This document shows positions 57,070-64,000 of a stretch of DNA of 64,000 bases, in pieces; the first letter of the stretch is position 1; every line of letters begins with the position of its first letter. The DNA lies in NCBI RefSeq assembly GCF_004368785.1, contig NZ_SODM01000002.1:1-64000 (forward strand), written 5' to 3'. Source of the DNA: Flavobacterium sp. 270 (GTDB lineage Bacteria; Bacteroidota; Bacteroidia; Flavobacteriales; Flavobacteriaceae). The notes beneath the pieces are model-generated. The model saw only the letters and a program-made list of their open reading frames with translations, did no database searches and had not been told where the DNA came from. Both the position numbers and the translations under genes were made by a program.

Positions 57070-57095
57070 GCTTAATCTGCAAAATCTGCGAGAAA
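57070..57095 (+). repeat. Direct copy of the AATCTGC repeat before thiH
   Basis: GCTTAATCTGCAAAATCTGCG is identical over 21 bp to 56602-56622 and ends a few bases before the thiH start. Confidence 0.8.
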
Positions 57096-57102
57096 CAAAA
57101 AA

Positions 57103-58215
57103 ATGAAAACATTTAAATCGGTTTTTGAAAACTATGATTGGGATTCCATTCAATCTAAAATATATCAAACTACAACAAAAGAAGTAGAACAGGCATTAGC
57201 AAAAAACAAAAGAAATCTTGATGATTTTCTGGCATTGATTTCACCCGTGGCGCAGTCATATTTAGAGCAAATGGCACAACAATGTCACGAACTCACTAAA
57301 AAACGTTTTGGGAAAACCATTCAAATGTATGCGCCATTATATTTAAGCAACGAATGCCAAAATATCTGTACGTATTGTGGTTTTAGTTTAGACAATAAAA
57401 TCAAGCGAAAAACACTTTCAGATGCTGAGATTAAACTTGAAGTTGAGGCTTTAAAAAAAGCGGGGTTCGATCATGTTTTATTAGTTACCGGCGAAGCAAA
57501 TTATACCGTAAATATTAATTATTTTCTGAATGCAATTACACAAATAAAAGAACAATTTTCGATTATTTCTGTTGAAGTGCAGCCACTTTCTACAGAAGAA
57601 TATGTTCGTTTACACGAAGCTGGTGTTTATTCGGTTTTGGTTTATCAGGAAACGTATCATCAGGAAGTTTACAAAAAATATCATACAAAAGGTAAAAAGT
57701 CAAACTTTGATTTTCGACTGGAAACTCCCGATAGAATTGGAACTGCGGGAATTCATAAAATAGGTTTAGGTGTTTTATTAGGTTTGGAGGACTGGCGAAC
57801 GGACAGTTTTTTTAATGCTTTGCATATCGATTATCTACAGAAGAAATACTGGCAGACCAAATATTCTGTTTCTTTTCCGAGATTACGCCCAGCTGAAGGA
57901 ATTATCGAACCGAATTTTATTATGGATGATAAAGATTTGGCACAGCTTATCTGCGCGTATCGTTTATGGAACGAAGATTTAGAAATTTCGATTTCTACAC
58001 GTGAAAATGAGAAATTCAGAAACAACATTATTCCGATTGGCGTTACGAGTATGAGTGCAGGTTCTAAAACCAATCCGGGTGGCTATGTTGTTGATCCGCA
58101 ATCTTTGGAACAATTTGAAATCAGCGATGAACGTTCAGCAGAAGAAATTGCACGAATCATAAAAAAATCAGGTTACGAACCCGTTTGGAAAGATTGGAGC
58201 AAAAGTTACAAATAG
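57103..58215 (+). CDS. thiH: 2-iminoacetate synthase ThiH
   Basis: This radical SAM enzyme cleaves tyrosine to dehydroglycine for ThiG. The 370-residue protein has the iron-sulfur motif CQNICTYCGF (C-x3-C-x2-C) preceded by MYAPLYLSNE, the VTGEANYTV block and a C-terminal MSAGSKTNPGGY segment. Anaerobic-type thiazole synthesis is therefore used, not the ThiO route. Confidence 0.96.
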   Translation: MKTFKSVFENYDWDSIQSKIYQTTTKEVEQALAKNKRNLDDFLALISPVAQSYLEQMAQQCHELTKKRFGKTIQMYAPLYLSNECQNICTYCGFSLDNKIKRKTLSDAEIKLEVEALKKAGFDHVLLVTGEANYTVNINYFLNAITQIKEQFSIISVEVQPLSTEEYVRLHEAGVYSVLVYQETYHQEVYKKYHTKGKKSNFDFRLETPDRIGTAGIHKIGLGVLLGLEDWRTDSFFNALHIDYLQKKYWQTKYSVSFPRLRPAEGIIEPNFIMDDKDLAQLICAYRLWNEDLEISISTRENEKFRNNIIPIGVTSMSAGSKTNPGGYVVDPQSLEQFEISDERSAEEIARIIKKSGYEPVWKDWSKSYK

Positions 58216-58221
58216 AAAAAT

Positions 58222-58252
58222 TCCAAACTCTTTAAAATTCCAAATTCCAAAC
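58222..58252 (+). repeat. AATTCCAA-family repeat between thiH and thiF
   Basis: AATTCCAAACTC...AAATTCCAAATTCCAAAC, half-sites of the GGAATTT repeat family filling the 53-bp gap. Confidence 0.55.
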
Positions 58253-58268
58253 AATCTAAAATCAAAAA

Positions 58269-58982
58269 ATGAGTACTATTATACAAGAATTCTTGCGCTA
58301 CAACAGACAAACTATACTTCCAGAAATTGGCGATGAAGGTCAGGAAAAAATCAAAAATGCAAAAGTATTGGTTATTGGCGCGGGTGGTTTGGGTTGTCCT
58401 GTTTTGCAATATTTAGCTGTTGCGGGAGTTGGAACTATTGGCATTGTAGATTTTGATACCATAGAAATTCATAATCTTCATCGGCAGATTTTATATACGG
58501 AAGATCAAATTGGTTTTTCTAAGGCTTTAACAGCAAAAGCAACTTTAGAAAAACTAAATCCGTTGATTAATGTTATTGCTTTTGAAGAAAAACTTACGGA
58601 AGAAAATGCATCAAAACTTATCGAAGATTTTGATATAATCGTTGATGGTTCGGATAATTTTAAAACGCGTTATTTGGTTAATGACACTTGCGTAGAATTA
58701 AACAAAACATTGGTTTATGGAAGTATTTTAAAATTTGAAGGACAAGTTGCCGTTTTTAATTATAAAGGAAGTAAAAATTTACGCGATTTATTTCCGGAAA
58801 TACCTGATCCAAAAGATGTTCCGAATTGTAATTTGAATGGTGTCTTGGGAACTTTACCCGGAATTATCGGCAATATGATGGCGCACGAAACTTTAAAATT
58901 GATTGTAGGATTACCAACTTTACAAAACGAATTAATTGTTTTTAATACGCTGGATTGGAATTTTACAAAACTGAATTTTTAG
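58269..58982 (+). CDS. thiF: ThiF/MoeB/HesA-family ThiS adenylyltransferase
   Basis: ThiF activates the ThiS C-terminus with ATP. The 237-residue protein has the nucleotide loop GAGGLGCPVLQYL, DFDTIEIHNLHRQILY, DGSDNFKTRYLVND and the Cys-containing PNCNLNGVLGTLPGIIG segment. The paired CxxC zinc ligands of enterobacterial ThiF are not visible. Operon position supports the ThiF role over MoeB. Its stop overlaps the convergent MOSC gene by 4 bp. Confidence 0.9.
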   Translation: MSTIIQEFLRYNRQTILPEIGDEGQEKIKNAKVLVIGAGGLGCPVLQYLAVAGVGTIGIVDFDTIEIHNLHRQILYTEDQIGFSKALTAKATLEKLNPLINVIAFEEKLTEENASKLIEDFDIIVDGSDNFKTRYLVNDTCVELNKTLVYGSILKFEGQVAVFNYKGSKNLRDLFPEIPDPKDVPNCNLNGVLGTLPGIIGNMMAHETLKLIVGLPTLQNELIVFNTLDWNFTKLNF

Positions 58983-59773
58983 AAAATAACTGAATCTCCT
59001 ACCTTAATAATTCCAGAATTTAAGCTGACGATATTGGTTCCGAATAAAACAGAATTGTTCACATTTCTATATTTGGCTAAAGTTTTCAAAGGTTCTTTTT
59101 TTATAATTCCCTTCTTCGGATCATTATTTACCATAATACATCTTCCGCAGGGTTTTATGTTTTTAAATTGTACTTCACCAATTTTAAAAGTATCATAATC
59201 ATCTTCTTCGTGAGCAACTTCACTACTAACTACTATGTTCGGACGAAATCTTAAAATAGTAATTTTATCTTCTAGTTTTTCATTCAAAAAATCCAAACTT
59301 TTTGTTCCGATCAGTAAATACGGATAACCGTCGGCAAGACTTACATTGTAGGTTTCTTTTGTGCGTGAACTTTCATGTTTACGCGCTCCAATGTTATTGA
59401 TTTTAACCAATTTGCATTGAAAACCAAGTTGTTTACTAAACCATTCCGATGTTGCTTTATTAACCTCAACAACTTCACTTTTATCTTCCCAAACTTTTGT
59501 TTCTATTGGAGTTTCCAAATTTTCATCTATAGAAAATTCATGTTTTTGATCTTGAAAAGTGATGCTGATTTTTCCGTCTGAAATCTGCGGATAAAACTGA
59601 CTCATGATCGGATATTCGCGTTGTGTTACGTGTAGATTTTCTGCATTGATCAACATCCATCGACGATCGTTTTCGAATCCCATTTCTTCGGCTAAAACAT
59701 TTTTACAGCTGATTCCTGCCAGACTTTTGATCGGATAAATATAAATTTCTTTTACAACATGAATGGTGCTCAT
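58979..59773 (-). CDS. MOSC domain protein (molybdenum cofactor-binding, YcbX/mARC type)
   Basis: The 264-residue protein starts at ATG 59773 (MSTIHVVKEIYIYPIKSLAG), one base after the aat stop, rather than at a GTG 9 bp earlier. It has the MOSC N-terminal barrel (YIYPIKSLAG...RRWMLINAEN) and the MOSC domain with RFRPNIVV and the probable cofactor Cys in PCGRCIMVNNDP. It probably reduces N-hydroxylated compounds, based on YcbX/mARC relatives. Likely cotranscribed with aat. Confidence 0.88.
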   Translation of the reverse strand: MSTIHVVKEIYIYPIKSLAGISCKNVLAEEMGFENDRRWMLINAENLHVTQREYPIMSQFYPQISDGKISITFQDQKHEFSIDENLETPIETKVWEDKSEVVEVNKATSEWFSKQLGFQCKLVKINNIGARKHESSRTKETYNVSLADGYPYLLIGTKSLDFLNEKLEDKITILRFRPNIVVSSEVAHEEDDYDTFKIGEVQFKNIKPCGRCIMVNNDPKKGIIKKEPLKTLAKYRNVNNSVLFGTNIVSLNSGIIKVGDSVIF

Positions 59774-59774
59774 T

Positions 59775-60413
59775 TTACTCACTTTTTAAAATAGATATAA
59801 ATACTTCGCGGTCAATTTCGACACAGCCTAAACTTTCTAAGTGTGGATTATAAACCTGACAATCCAGTAATTTATAATTGCCTCTTCTTAAATATTCAAC
59901 CAAAGCTATAAATGCCACTTTTGATGCATTTGAAACTTTAGAAAACATACTTTCTCCACAGAAAATATTTCCTAAATCAATTCCGTACAAACCGCCTACT
60001 AAAACTTCATCCTGCCAAACTTCAATAGATTTTGCAATTCCTTTTTCATTTAATGCGCAATATGCATCAATCATTTCATTGGAAATCCACGTTCCGTTTT
60101 GCCCGTCGCGTTTTATTTTTTGGCAGTTGGAAATTACGTCCCTAAAATTTTTATTAAAAGTAACTTTAAATATTTTTCTGTTCAAAATATTACGCATGCT
60201 TTTTGACACAATCAATTCATCCAAAAACAAAACCATTCTCGGATCTGGCGACCACCAAAGAATGGGTTCTCCAGGATTAAACCACGGAAAAATGCCGTTT
60301 TTATAGGCTAATTGTAAACGTTCCGGACTTAAATCGCCTCCAATAGCAAGAATTCCTTCTTCATCGGCTTCTGAAACTGGCGGAAAAAATAAGTCTTTTG
60401 ATAAATAATGCAT
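59775..60413 (-). CDS. aat: Leucyl/phenylalanyl-tRNA-protein transferase
   Basis: Aat adds Leu or Phe to proteins with N-terminal Lys or Arg, marking them for ClpAP (N-degron pathway). The start ATG 60413 (MHYLSKDLFFPPVSEADEEG) gives 212 residues, normal length; an upstream in-frame ATG adds unconserved residues. Motifs present: LAIGGDLSPERLQLAYKNGIFPWF, PILWWSPDPRMVL, GGLYGIDLGNIFCGESMFS. Confidence 0.95.
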   Translation of the reverse strand: MHYLSKDLFFPPVSEADEEGILAIGGDLSPERLQLAYKNGIFPWFNPGEPILWWSPDPRMVLFLDELIVSKSMRNILNRKIFKVTFNKNFRDVISNCQKIKRDGQNGTWISNEMIDAYCALNEKGIAKSIEVWQDEVLVGGLYGIDLGNIFCGESMFSKVSNASKVAFIALVEYLRRGNYKLLDCQVYNPHLESLGCVEIDREVFISILKSE

Positions 60414-60525
60414 TTTTAAAATAAATTTCAATTTAGAAATTCCAAATTCCAACACTTGAGAATACTCAATATTAAAATCCCAAATTCCATTTTTCTTAAA
60501 GTTACCTCAATCTAAATAAAAACAA

Positions 60526-60570
60526 AAATTCCAAATTCCAAACAGATTAAAGATTTGGAATTTGGAATTT
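60526..60570 (-). terminator. Repeat-derived terminator after the DUF3127 gene
   Basis: Perfect 17-bp arms AAATTCCAAATTCCAAA (60526-60542) and TTTGGAATTTGGAATTT (60554-60570) with an 11-nt loop. On the minus strand the hairpin is followed by a T-rich tract, so this copy of the dispersed repeat can work as a terminator. Confidence 0.75.
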
Positions 60571-60593
60571 AAAACTATTGAAATTTAACCTTT

Positions 60594-60965
60594 TTAGAAA
60601 GGTAAATCGTCTGGTTCGTCGTTGTTTACGTTTGTTGCTGGAGCAAAAGCTTCTGCAGCAGGCATTGGAGGTGCTTGTGAAGGTGCTTCGTTTCCTACTC
60701 TTTCGATTCTCCAACCTTGGATACTATTAAAATATCTAGTTTCTCCTTGTGGATTAACCCACTCTCTTCCTCTCAAATTGATAGAAACTTTTACTGGCTC
60801 TCCTTGCTTATAGCTGCTTAACAAATCGCATTTATCTTGTGTAAATTCGATTAAAATATGTTGTGGATATTGCTCATCTGTAGTAACAACTAATTCTCTT
60901 TTTTTAAATGAGGCACTAACTTGTTGCTCCGGATTAACCACTTTTACTTTTCCTATAACTTCCAT
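60594..60965 (-). CDS. DUF3127 protein (single-stranded DNA-binding-like, OB-fold)
   Basis: The 123-residue protein fits DUF3127: KVKVVNPEQQVSASFKKRELVVTTDEQYPQHILIEF, KVSINLRGREWVNPQGETRYFNSIQGWRI. A short Pro/Ala linker leads to an acidic tip ending DEPDDLPF, very like the DDDIPF tip by which SSB recruits partner proteins. It probably binds single-stranded nucleic acid; function in the cell is not established. It lies 34 bp after the flavin reductase gene on the same strand. Confidence 0.88.
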   Translation of the reverse strand: MEVIGKVKVVNPEQQVSASFKKRELVVTTDEQYPQHILIEFTQDKCDLLSSYKQGEPVKVSINLRGREWVNPQGETRYFNSIQGWRIERVGNEAPSQAPPMPAAEAFAPATNVNNDEPDDLPF

Positions 60966-60999
60966 CTTCGTTCGTTTATATTAATTATTGATTCTTTTC

Positions 61000-61875
61000 T
61001 TATTTTTTTGCTAAAAGCACTTTCCACGCCGACAAAACATCATCTTTGTCGAGATATTTTTTGGCTTCCAAATGTATCTTTTCCTGATCATCGGAGCTTA
61101 ATACTCCTTTTACAGAAAAATTTTCCTTCACAAATATACTAACTTCTTCCGTTGTAGGCAAGGATTCTATGTTGCCTAATTTGCCAAGATCATTTCCGTT
61201 AAAAACGGGACTTTCTTTGATAAAATTCGGAATCACATCTACTCCAACGCCTAATGTTGTGAGTGGTTTTGGCACTTCAAAAAGTCCTTCGTTTGATCTT
61301 GAATACCAATTACTTCCTAATCTTGAAACCAAATCTATTTTATGCTGATCGATTGCTCCGTTTTCGTCTACAATCGACTCGTGAATGTGCATTTTTACTA
61401 CTTCACAAAGTATCAAATTTCCTGCTCCGCCTTCGGTTCCTAACGAAATAATCTGCGTGACTTTGCACTCAAACTGCACCGGAGATTCTTTTACGCGATA
61501 TGGTTTTACCAAATCTGACGGAATTTGTGTAAGTCCGGCTTTTAGAAATTCATTTACGCCTTCTGCATATTCTGTACTTGCCAAAGAGGTTTGCTGTACC
61601 ATGTCATAATTTACAACATTTATTACGACTTCTCGGGTTGCTTCTGCATTTATCAAAGTATGTTTGACTGTATTGTCGCGTACCCTTCTTGCAGGTGAAA
61701 AAACCAAAATTGGCGGATTGGCACTAAATACATTAAAGAAACTAAATGGTGACAAATTCGGAATTCCTTTTGCGCTTATTGTACTTGCAAAAGCAATAGG
61801 TCTCGGTCCTACAGCGCTTTGCAGATAAGCATGCAGTTTTACCGTTGGTATCTCTTTTGGATCTATGCTAATCAT
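61000..61875 (-). CDS. Flavin reductase-like FMN-binding split-barrel protein
   Basis: The 291-residue protein has the split-barrel features GPRPIAFASTISAKGIPNLSPFSFFNVFSANPP and FSPARRVRDNTVKHTLIN near the N-terminus and a second conserved block near residue 130. It probably binds FMN and reduces it with NAD(P)H or acts as an oxidoreductase. A -7 element TACTTTTG lies at 61914-61921 on the minus strand. Confidence 0.88.
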   Translation of the reverse strand: MISIDPKEIPTVKLHAYLQSAVGPRPIAFASTISAKGIPNLSPFSFFNVFSANPPILVFSPARRVRDNTVKHTLINAEATREVVINVVNYDMVQQTSLASTEYAEGVNEFLKAGLTQIPSDLVKPYRVKESPVQFECKVTQIISLGTEGGAGNLILCEVVKMHIHESIVDENGAIDQHKIDLVSRLGSNWYSRSNEGLFEVPKPLTTLGVGVDVIPNFIKESPVFNGNDLGKLGNIESLPTTEEVSIFVKENFSVKGVLSSDDQEKIHLEAKKYLDKDDVLSAWKVLLAKK

Positions 61876-61913
61876 ATTTTTTTCTTTTTAACTGAATCTC
61901 GTTTCAGCTGTTA

Positions 61914-61921
61914 CAAAAGTA
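61914..61921 (-). promoter_or_regulatory. -7 element of the flavin reductase gene
   Basis: Minus strand TACTTTTG, exact TAnnTTTG, about 40 bp before the start codon. No clear -33 element. Confidence 0.4.
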
Positions 61922-62028
61922 TAGAAATCCTTTAATTCCGTGAAATAGTTTTGGGTTTAAAAACAAAAATCTTTACGGTTTACAAAATATTAAATGTGTA
62001 TTATTCGTTATATTTATACCTCAAAAAA

Positions 62029-63186
62029 ATGCATATGTCTTTTTCCGAAAGAAGAAATACAACTCGTTGGATAATTATTTTTATTTCCTTTTTAATCATT
62101 ACTCTGATTCTCTGGAACACTTATACTTTTTTTCAAATTTTTAAAAATGAGGAGCGTTTAAAAATGAATCTTTTTGCGAATGCACAGATTACTATTGTAA
62201 ATGCTAATGAAAATACTGATGTTGAACTTCCTCTGCAAATTTTCAGTAACAATACTTCCATTCCTGTCATGCTGATGATGTATGATAAGGTGGTGAGTTC
62301 TAAGAATGTTCCCGATGCTGTTCTTAATGATAAAAATAAGACAAAGGCTTTTTTAAATAATTTAAGAAATGAAAATGAACCTATAATTTTTGAATATGCT
62401 CCGGGAAAATATCAAAAACTGTATTATGGTAATTCAGAATTACTTAATAAACTTAAATATTATCCTGTTGCTTTATTGCTGATTATATTTTTGTTTGTGG
62501 CTTTGATTTACAATTTCTATAAAAGTACCAAAATGGCTACTCAAAATAAACTTTGGGCAGGGATGGCTAAAGAAACGGCGCATCAAATTGGTACTCCGCT
62601 TTTTTCTTTAATTGGATGGGTTGAGATTTTGAAAACTGAAGATATTGATCCTTCTATTACTATTGAGATTGAAAAAGATATTGAGCGTCTGCAGACTATT
62701 ACAGATCGTTTTTCTAAAATTGGCTCTGTTCCGGCTTTAGAAGAGCACGATATTATTGCCGAAACTTTAAATACTTATGAATATCTGCAATCGCGTTTTT
62801 CTAAACAAGTTGCTTTTTCTTATCAGGGTCCAAAAGAACGTATTCTTGTTATGATTAATCCGACATTACATAGTTGGACTATCGAGAATCTGGTTAAAAA
62901 TGCTATTGACGCCATGAAAGGTAAAGGAACATTAGAACTTCAGATTGAACAGGATTTGCATCATGTAAAAATAAATGTAAAAGATTCTGGTACCGGAATT
63001 TCTAAAAAACAATTCAAAACTATTTTTGAACCGGGATTTACAACCAAAAAACGCGGCTGGGGATTGGGACTTTCTTTAACGAAACGTATTGTTGAGGAAT
63101 ATCATAACGGAAAAATTAAGGTCTTACATTCTGAAATTGGGAAGGGAACTACTTTTCAGATTTCGTTAAATAAAAAAGTGCAGTAG
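62029..63186 (+). CDS. Orphan sensor histidine kinase
   Basis: The start is set at ATG 62029 (MHMSFSERRNTT), with ATG 62035 as an alternative; the TTG at 61951 is unlikely. The 385-residue protein has membrane helices at about 14-34 and 145-165 flanking a periplasmic sensor of about 110 residues. A dimerisation helix with WAGMAKETAHQIGTPLFS (phospho-acceptor His) and an ATPase domain (NLVKNAIDAM, DSGTGIS, GWGLGLSLTKRIV) follow. No response regulator is adjacent, so its partner is elsewhere. Confidence 0.9.
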   Translation: MHMSFSERRNTTRWIIIFISFLIITLILWNTYTFFQIFKNEERLKMNLFANAQITIVNANENTDVELPLQIFSNNTSIPVMLMMYDKVVSSKNVPDAVLNDKNKTKAFLNNLRNENEPIIFEYAPGKYQKLYYGNSELLNKLKYYPVALLLIIFLFVALIYNFYKSTKMATQNKLWAGMAKETAHQIGTPLFSLIGWVEILKTEDIDPSITIEIEKDIERLQTITDRFSKIGSVPALEEHDIIAETLNTYEYLQSRFSKQVAFSYQGPKERILVMINPTLHSWTIENLVKNAIDAMKGKGTLELQIEQDLHHVKINVKDSGTGISKKQFKTIFEPGFTTKKRGWGLGLSLTKRIVEEYHNGKIKVLHSEIGKGTTFQISLNKKVQ

Positions 63187-63205
63187 TTTATACTGCACTT
63201 TTTTT
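63172..63205 (+). terminator. Terminator after the orphan histidine kinase
   Basis: AAAAAAGTGCAGTA pairs with TACTGCACTTTTTT around a 5-nt loop. The kinase stop codon lies in the left arm. Confidence 0.9.
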
Positions 63206-63220
63206 ATATTAATTTAAAAC

Positions 63221-63247
63221 TGGGCTTCGACTCCGCTCAGCCTGACA
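63221..63247. repeat. GC-rich dispersed repeat (CTTCGACTCCGCTCAGCC type)
   Basis: TGGGCTTCGACTCCGCTCAG followed by CCTGACA stands out from its AT-rich surroundings. The same string is familiar from intergenic regions of many Bacteroidota genomes (recollection, not searched). Confidence 0.6.
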
Positions 63248-63260
63248 ATCAAAATTTAAT

Positions 63261-63650
63261 TTATAAATTAGATTGAATATCTTTTGCTAAAGCTTCAAAT
63301 TCTTCTTTAGAAAGTTTCACTTTGTTAATAAAACGCATTTCATCCATTTCATTTAACGGAATTAGATGAACATGTGTATGTGGAACTTCAAGACCAACAA
63401 CTGCCATTCCGATTCTTTTGCAAGGAACTGTTTTTTCTAATGCTATTGCAACTTTCTTAGAGAACGCCATTAAACCTAAATACAATTCGTCATCCATATC
63501 AAAAATCTTATCGATTTCTTGTTTTGGAATGCAAAGTGTATGCCCTTTGGCATTTGGGTTTACGTCTAAAAATGCAAGATATTTATCGTCTTCTGCAACT
63601 TTATAACTTGGTATTTCTCCGTTTACTATTTTGGTGAATATACTGCTCAT
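63261..63650 (-). CDS. HIT-family nucleotide-binding hydrolase
   Basis: The 129-residue protein has the histidine triad HTHVHLIPL near the middle, and FTKIVNGEIPSYKVAEDDKYLAFLDVNPNAKGHTLCIPK at the N-terminus, as in HinT-type proteins that cleave nucleoside phosphoramidates. It follows greA by 11 bp and is probably cotranscribed. Confidence 0.95.
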   Translation of the reverse strand: MSSIFTKIVNGEIPSYKVAEDDKYLAFLDVNPNAKGHTLCIPKQEIDKIFDMDDELYLGLMAFSKKVAIALEKTVPCKRIGMAVVGLEVPHTHVHLIPLNEMDEMRFINKVKLSKEEFEALAKDIQSNL

Positions 63651-63661
63651 CGTGAATTGTT

Positions 63662-64000
63662 TTAGTCTCTTGAGATTTCAAGAATTTCAAATTTCAAAAC
63701 ACCATTTGGCACTGTAATTTCTGCTACTTCTCCAACTGATTTTCCAAGTAAACCTTTTCCAATAGGAGAAGTTACCGAAATTTTACCCGTTTTTAAATCT
63801 GCTTCGCTTTCTGCAACAAGAGTGTATTTCATTTCCATTCCGTTGCTTTGGTTTTTGATTTTAACATTAGAAAGCACCAATGCTTTAGAAACATCAAGTT
63901 GTGATTCGTCTATTAATCTTGCATTAGAATATACTTCTTCCAATTTAGCAATTCTCATTTCTAATAATCCCTGCGCTTCTTTGGCAGCATCATATTCTGC
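63662..64000 (-). CDS. greA: Transcription elongation factor GreA (partial, N-terminus off the right edge)
   Basis: GreA stimulates RNA polymerase to cleave backtracked transcripts. 112 residues are visible, including the end of the coiled-coil (EYDAAKEAQGLLEMRIAKLE) and the C-terminal FKBP-like domain (YTLVAESEADLKTGKISVTSPIGKGLLGKSVGEVAEI). About 45 N-terminal residues, including the acidic tip, lie beyond 64000. The frame is open to the window end, so the internal ATG at 63958 is not the start. Confidence 0.93.
   Translation of the reverse strand, partial: AEYDAAKEAQGLLEMRIAKLEEVYSNARLIDESQLDVSKALVLSNVKIKNQSNGMEMKYTLVAESEADLKTGKISVTSPIGKGLLGKSVGEVAEITVPNGVLKFEILEISRD

Noticed and set aside
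59878..60306. 142-codon plus-strand ORF inside aat
   Set aside because: Fully antisense to aat, whose motifs are intact.

Overview
The window looks like chromosome of a Flavobacterium-type Bacteroidota. It is AT-rich. Many intergenic gaps carry the Bacteroidota promoter pattern TTG/TTTG-N17-20-TAnnTTTG, and Shine-Dalgarno sequences are weak or absent. The gene content also fits: a large secreted Ig-repeat protein, alternative complex III with an aa3 oxidase, a DUF2723 glycosyltransferase-like protein, DUF3127 and GxxExxY. No phage, transposase, CRISPR array or rRNA operon was seen.

Layout. 1-4076 (-) is the start of a giant secreted Ig-repeat protein that runs off the left edge. 4593-7359 (-) is ruvB, a secreted esterase and queG. 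7469-18865 (-) is an eight-gene respiratory operon, actABCDEF followed by oxidase subunits II and I. 19085-19474 (+) is a SPOR protein. 19630-24306 (-) is rimP-nusA-infB, with a terminator-like hairpin in its leader. 24483-27777 (+) holds a universal stress protein, an aldehyde dehydrogenase and an AraC regulator. 27908-28241 (-) is a tandem duplication of a complete tRNA-Gln transcription unit. 28437-32454 (+) holds a DUF2723 membrane protein and a polysaccharide deacetylase. 32478-34089 (-) holds a cysteine-free thioredoxin-fold protein and a metallophosphoesterase.

34283-37099 (-) is the most interesting stretch. An OmpR-type response regulator and its histidine kinase lie between two paralogous, secreted, Lys/Ala-rich small proteins whose composition recalls the acid-shock protein Asr. 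Each small gene is preceded by two adjacent 11-bp direct repeats (AAATGAAGAnn) placed exactly 8 nt upstream of a TAnnTTTG element. That layout suggests a self-contained signalling and effector island.

37313-46434 contains polA (+), a LacI regulator (-), two Tat-type ferritin-like proteins (+), rplM-rpsI, and rpsB-tsf with a structured leader. 46508-51318 holds an M3 peptidase, a VUT/YhhQ transporter, a lipoprotein interrupted at an A7 slippery site, a lipocalin-like lipoprotein and tag. 51447-58982 is a TPP-riboswitch-controlled thiamin operon: thiS, thiC, a TenI-like gene, thiD, thiE, thiG, thiH and thiF. Its gaps are full of palindromic repeats, and a GxxExxY gene sits between thiG and thiH. 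58979-64000 holds a MOSC protein, aat, DUF3127, a flavin reductase, an orphan histidine kinase, a HIT protein and the 3' part of greA.

Functionally, the respiratory operon links quinol oxidation to oxygen. The thi operon makes the thiazole and pyrimidine halves of thiamin and joins them. Translation and RNA-polymerase factors form the remaining core. Protein functions rest on recognised motifs and family knowledge; no database search was possible.
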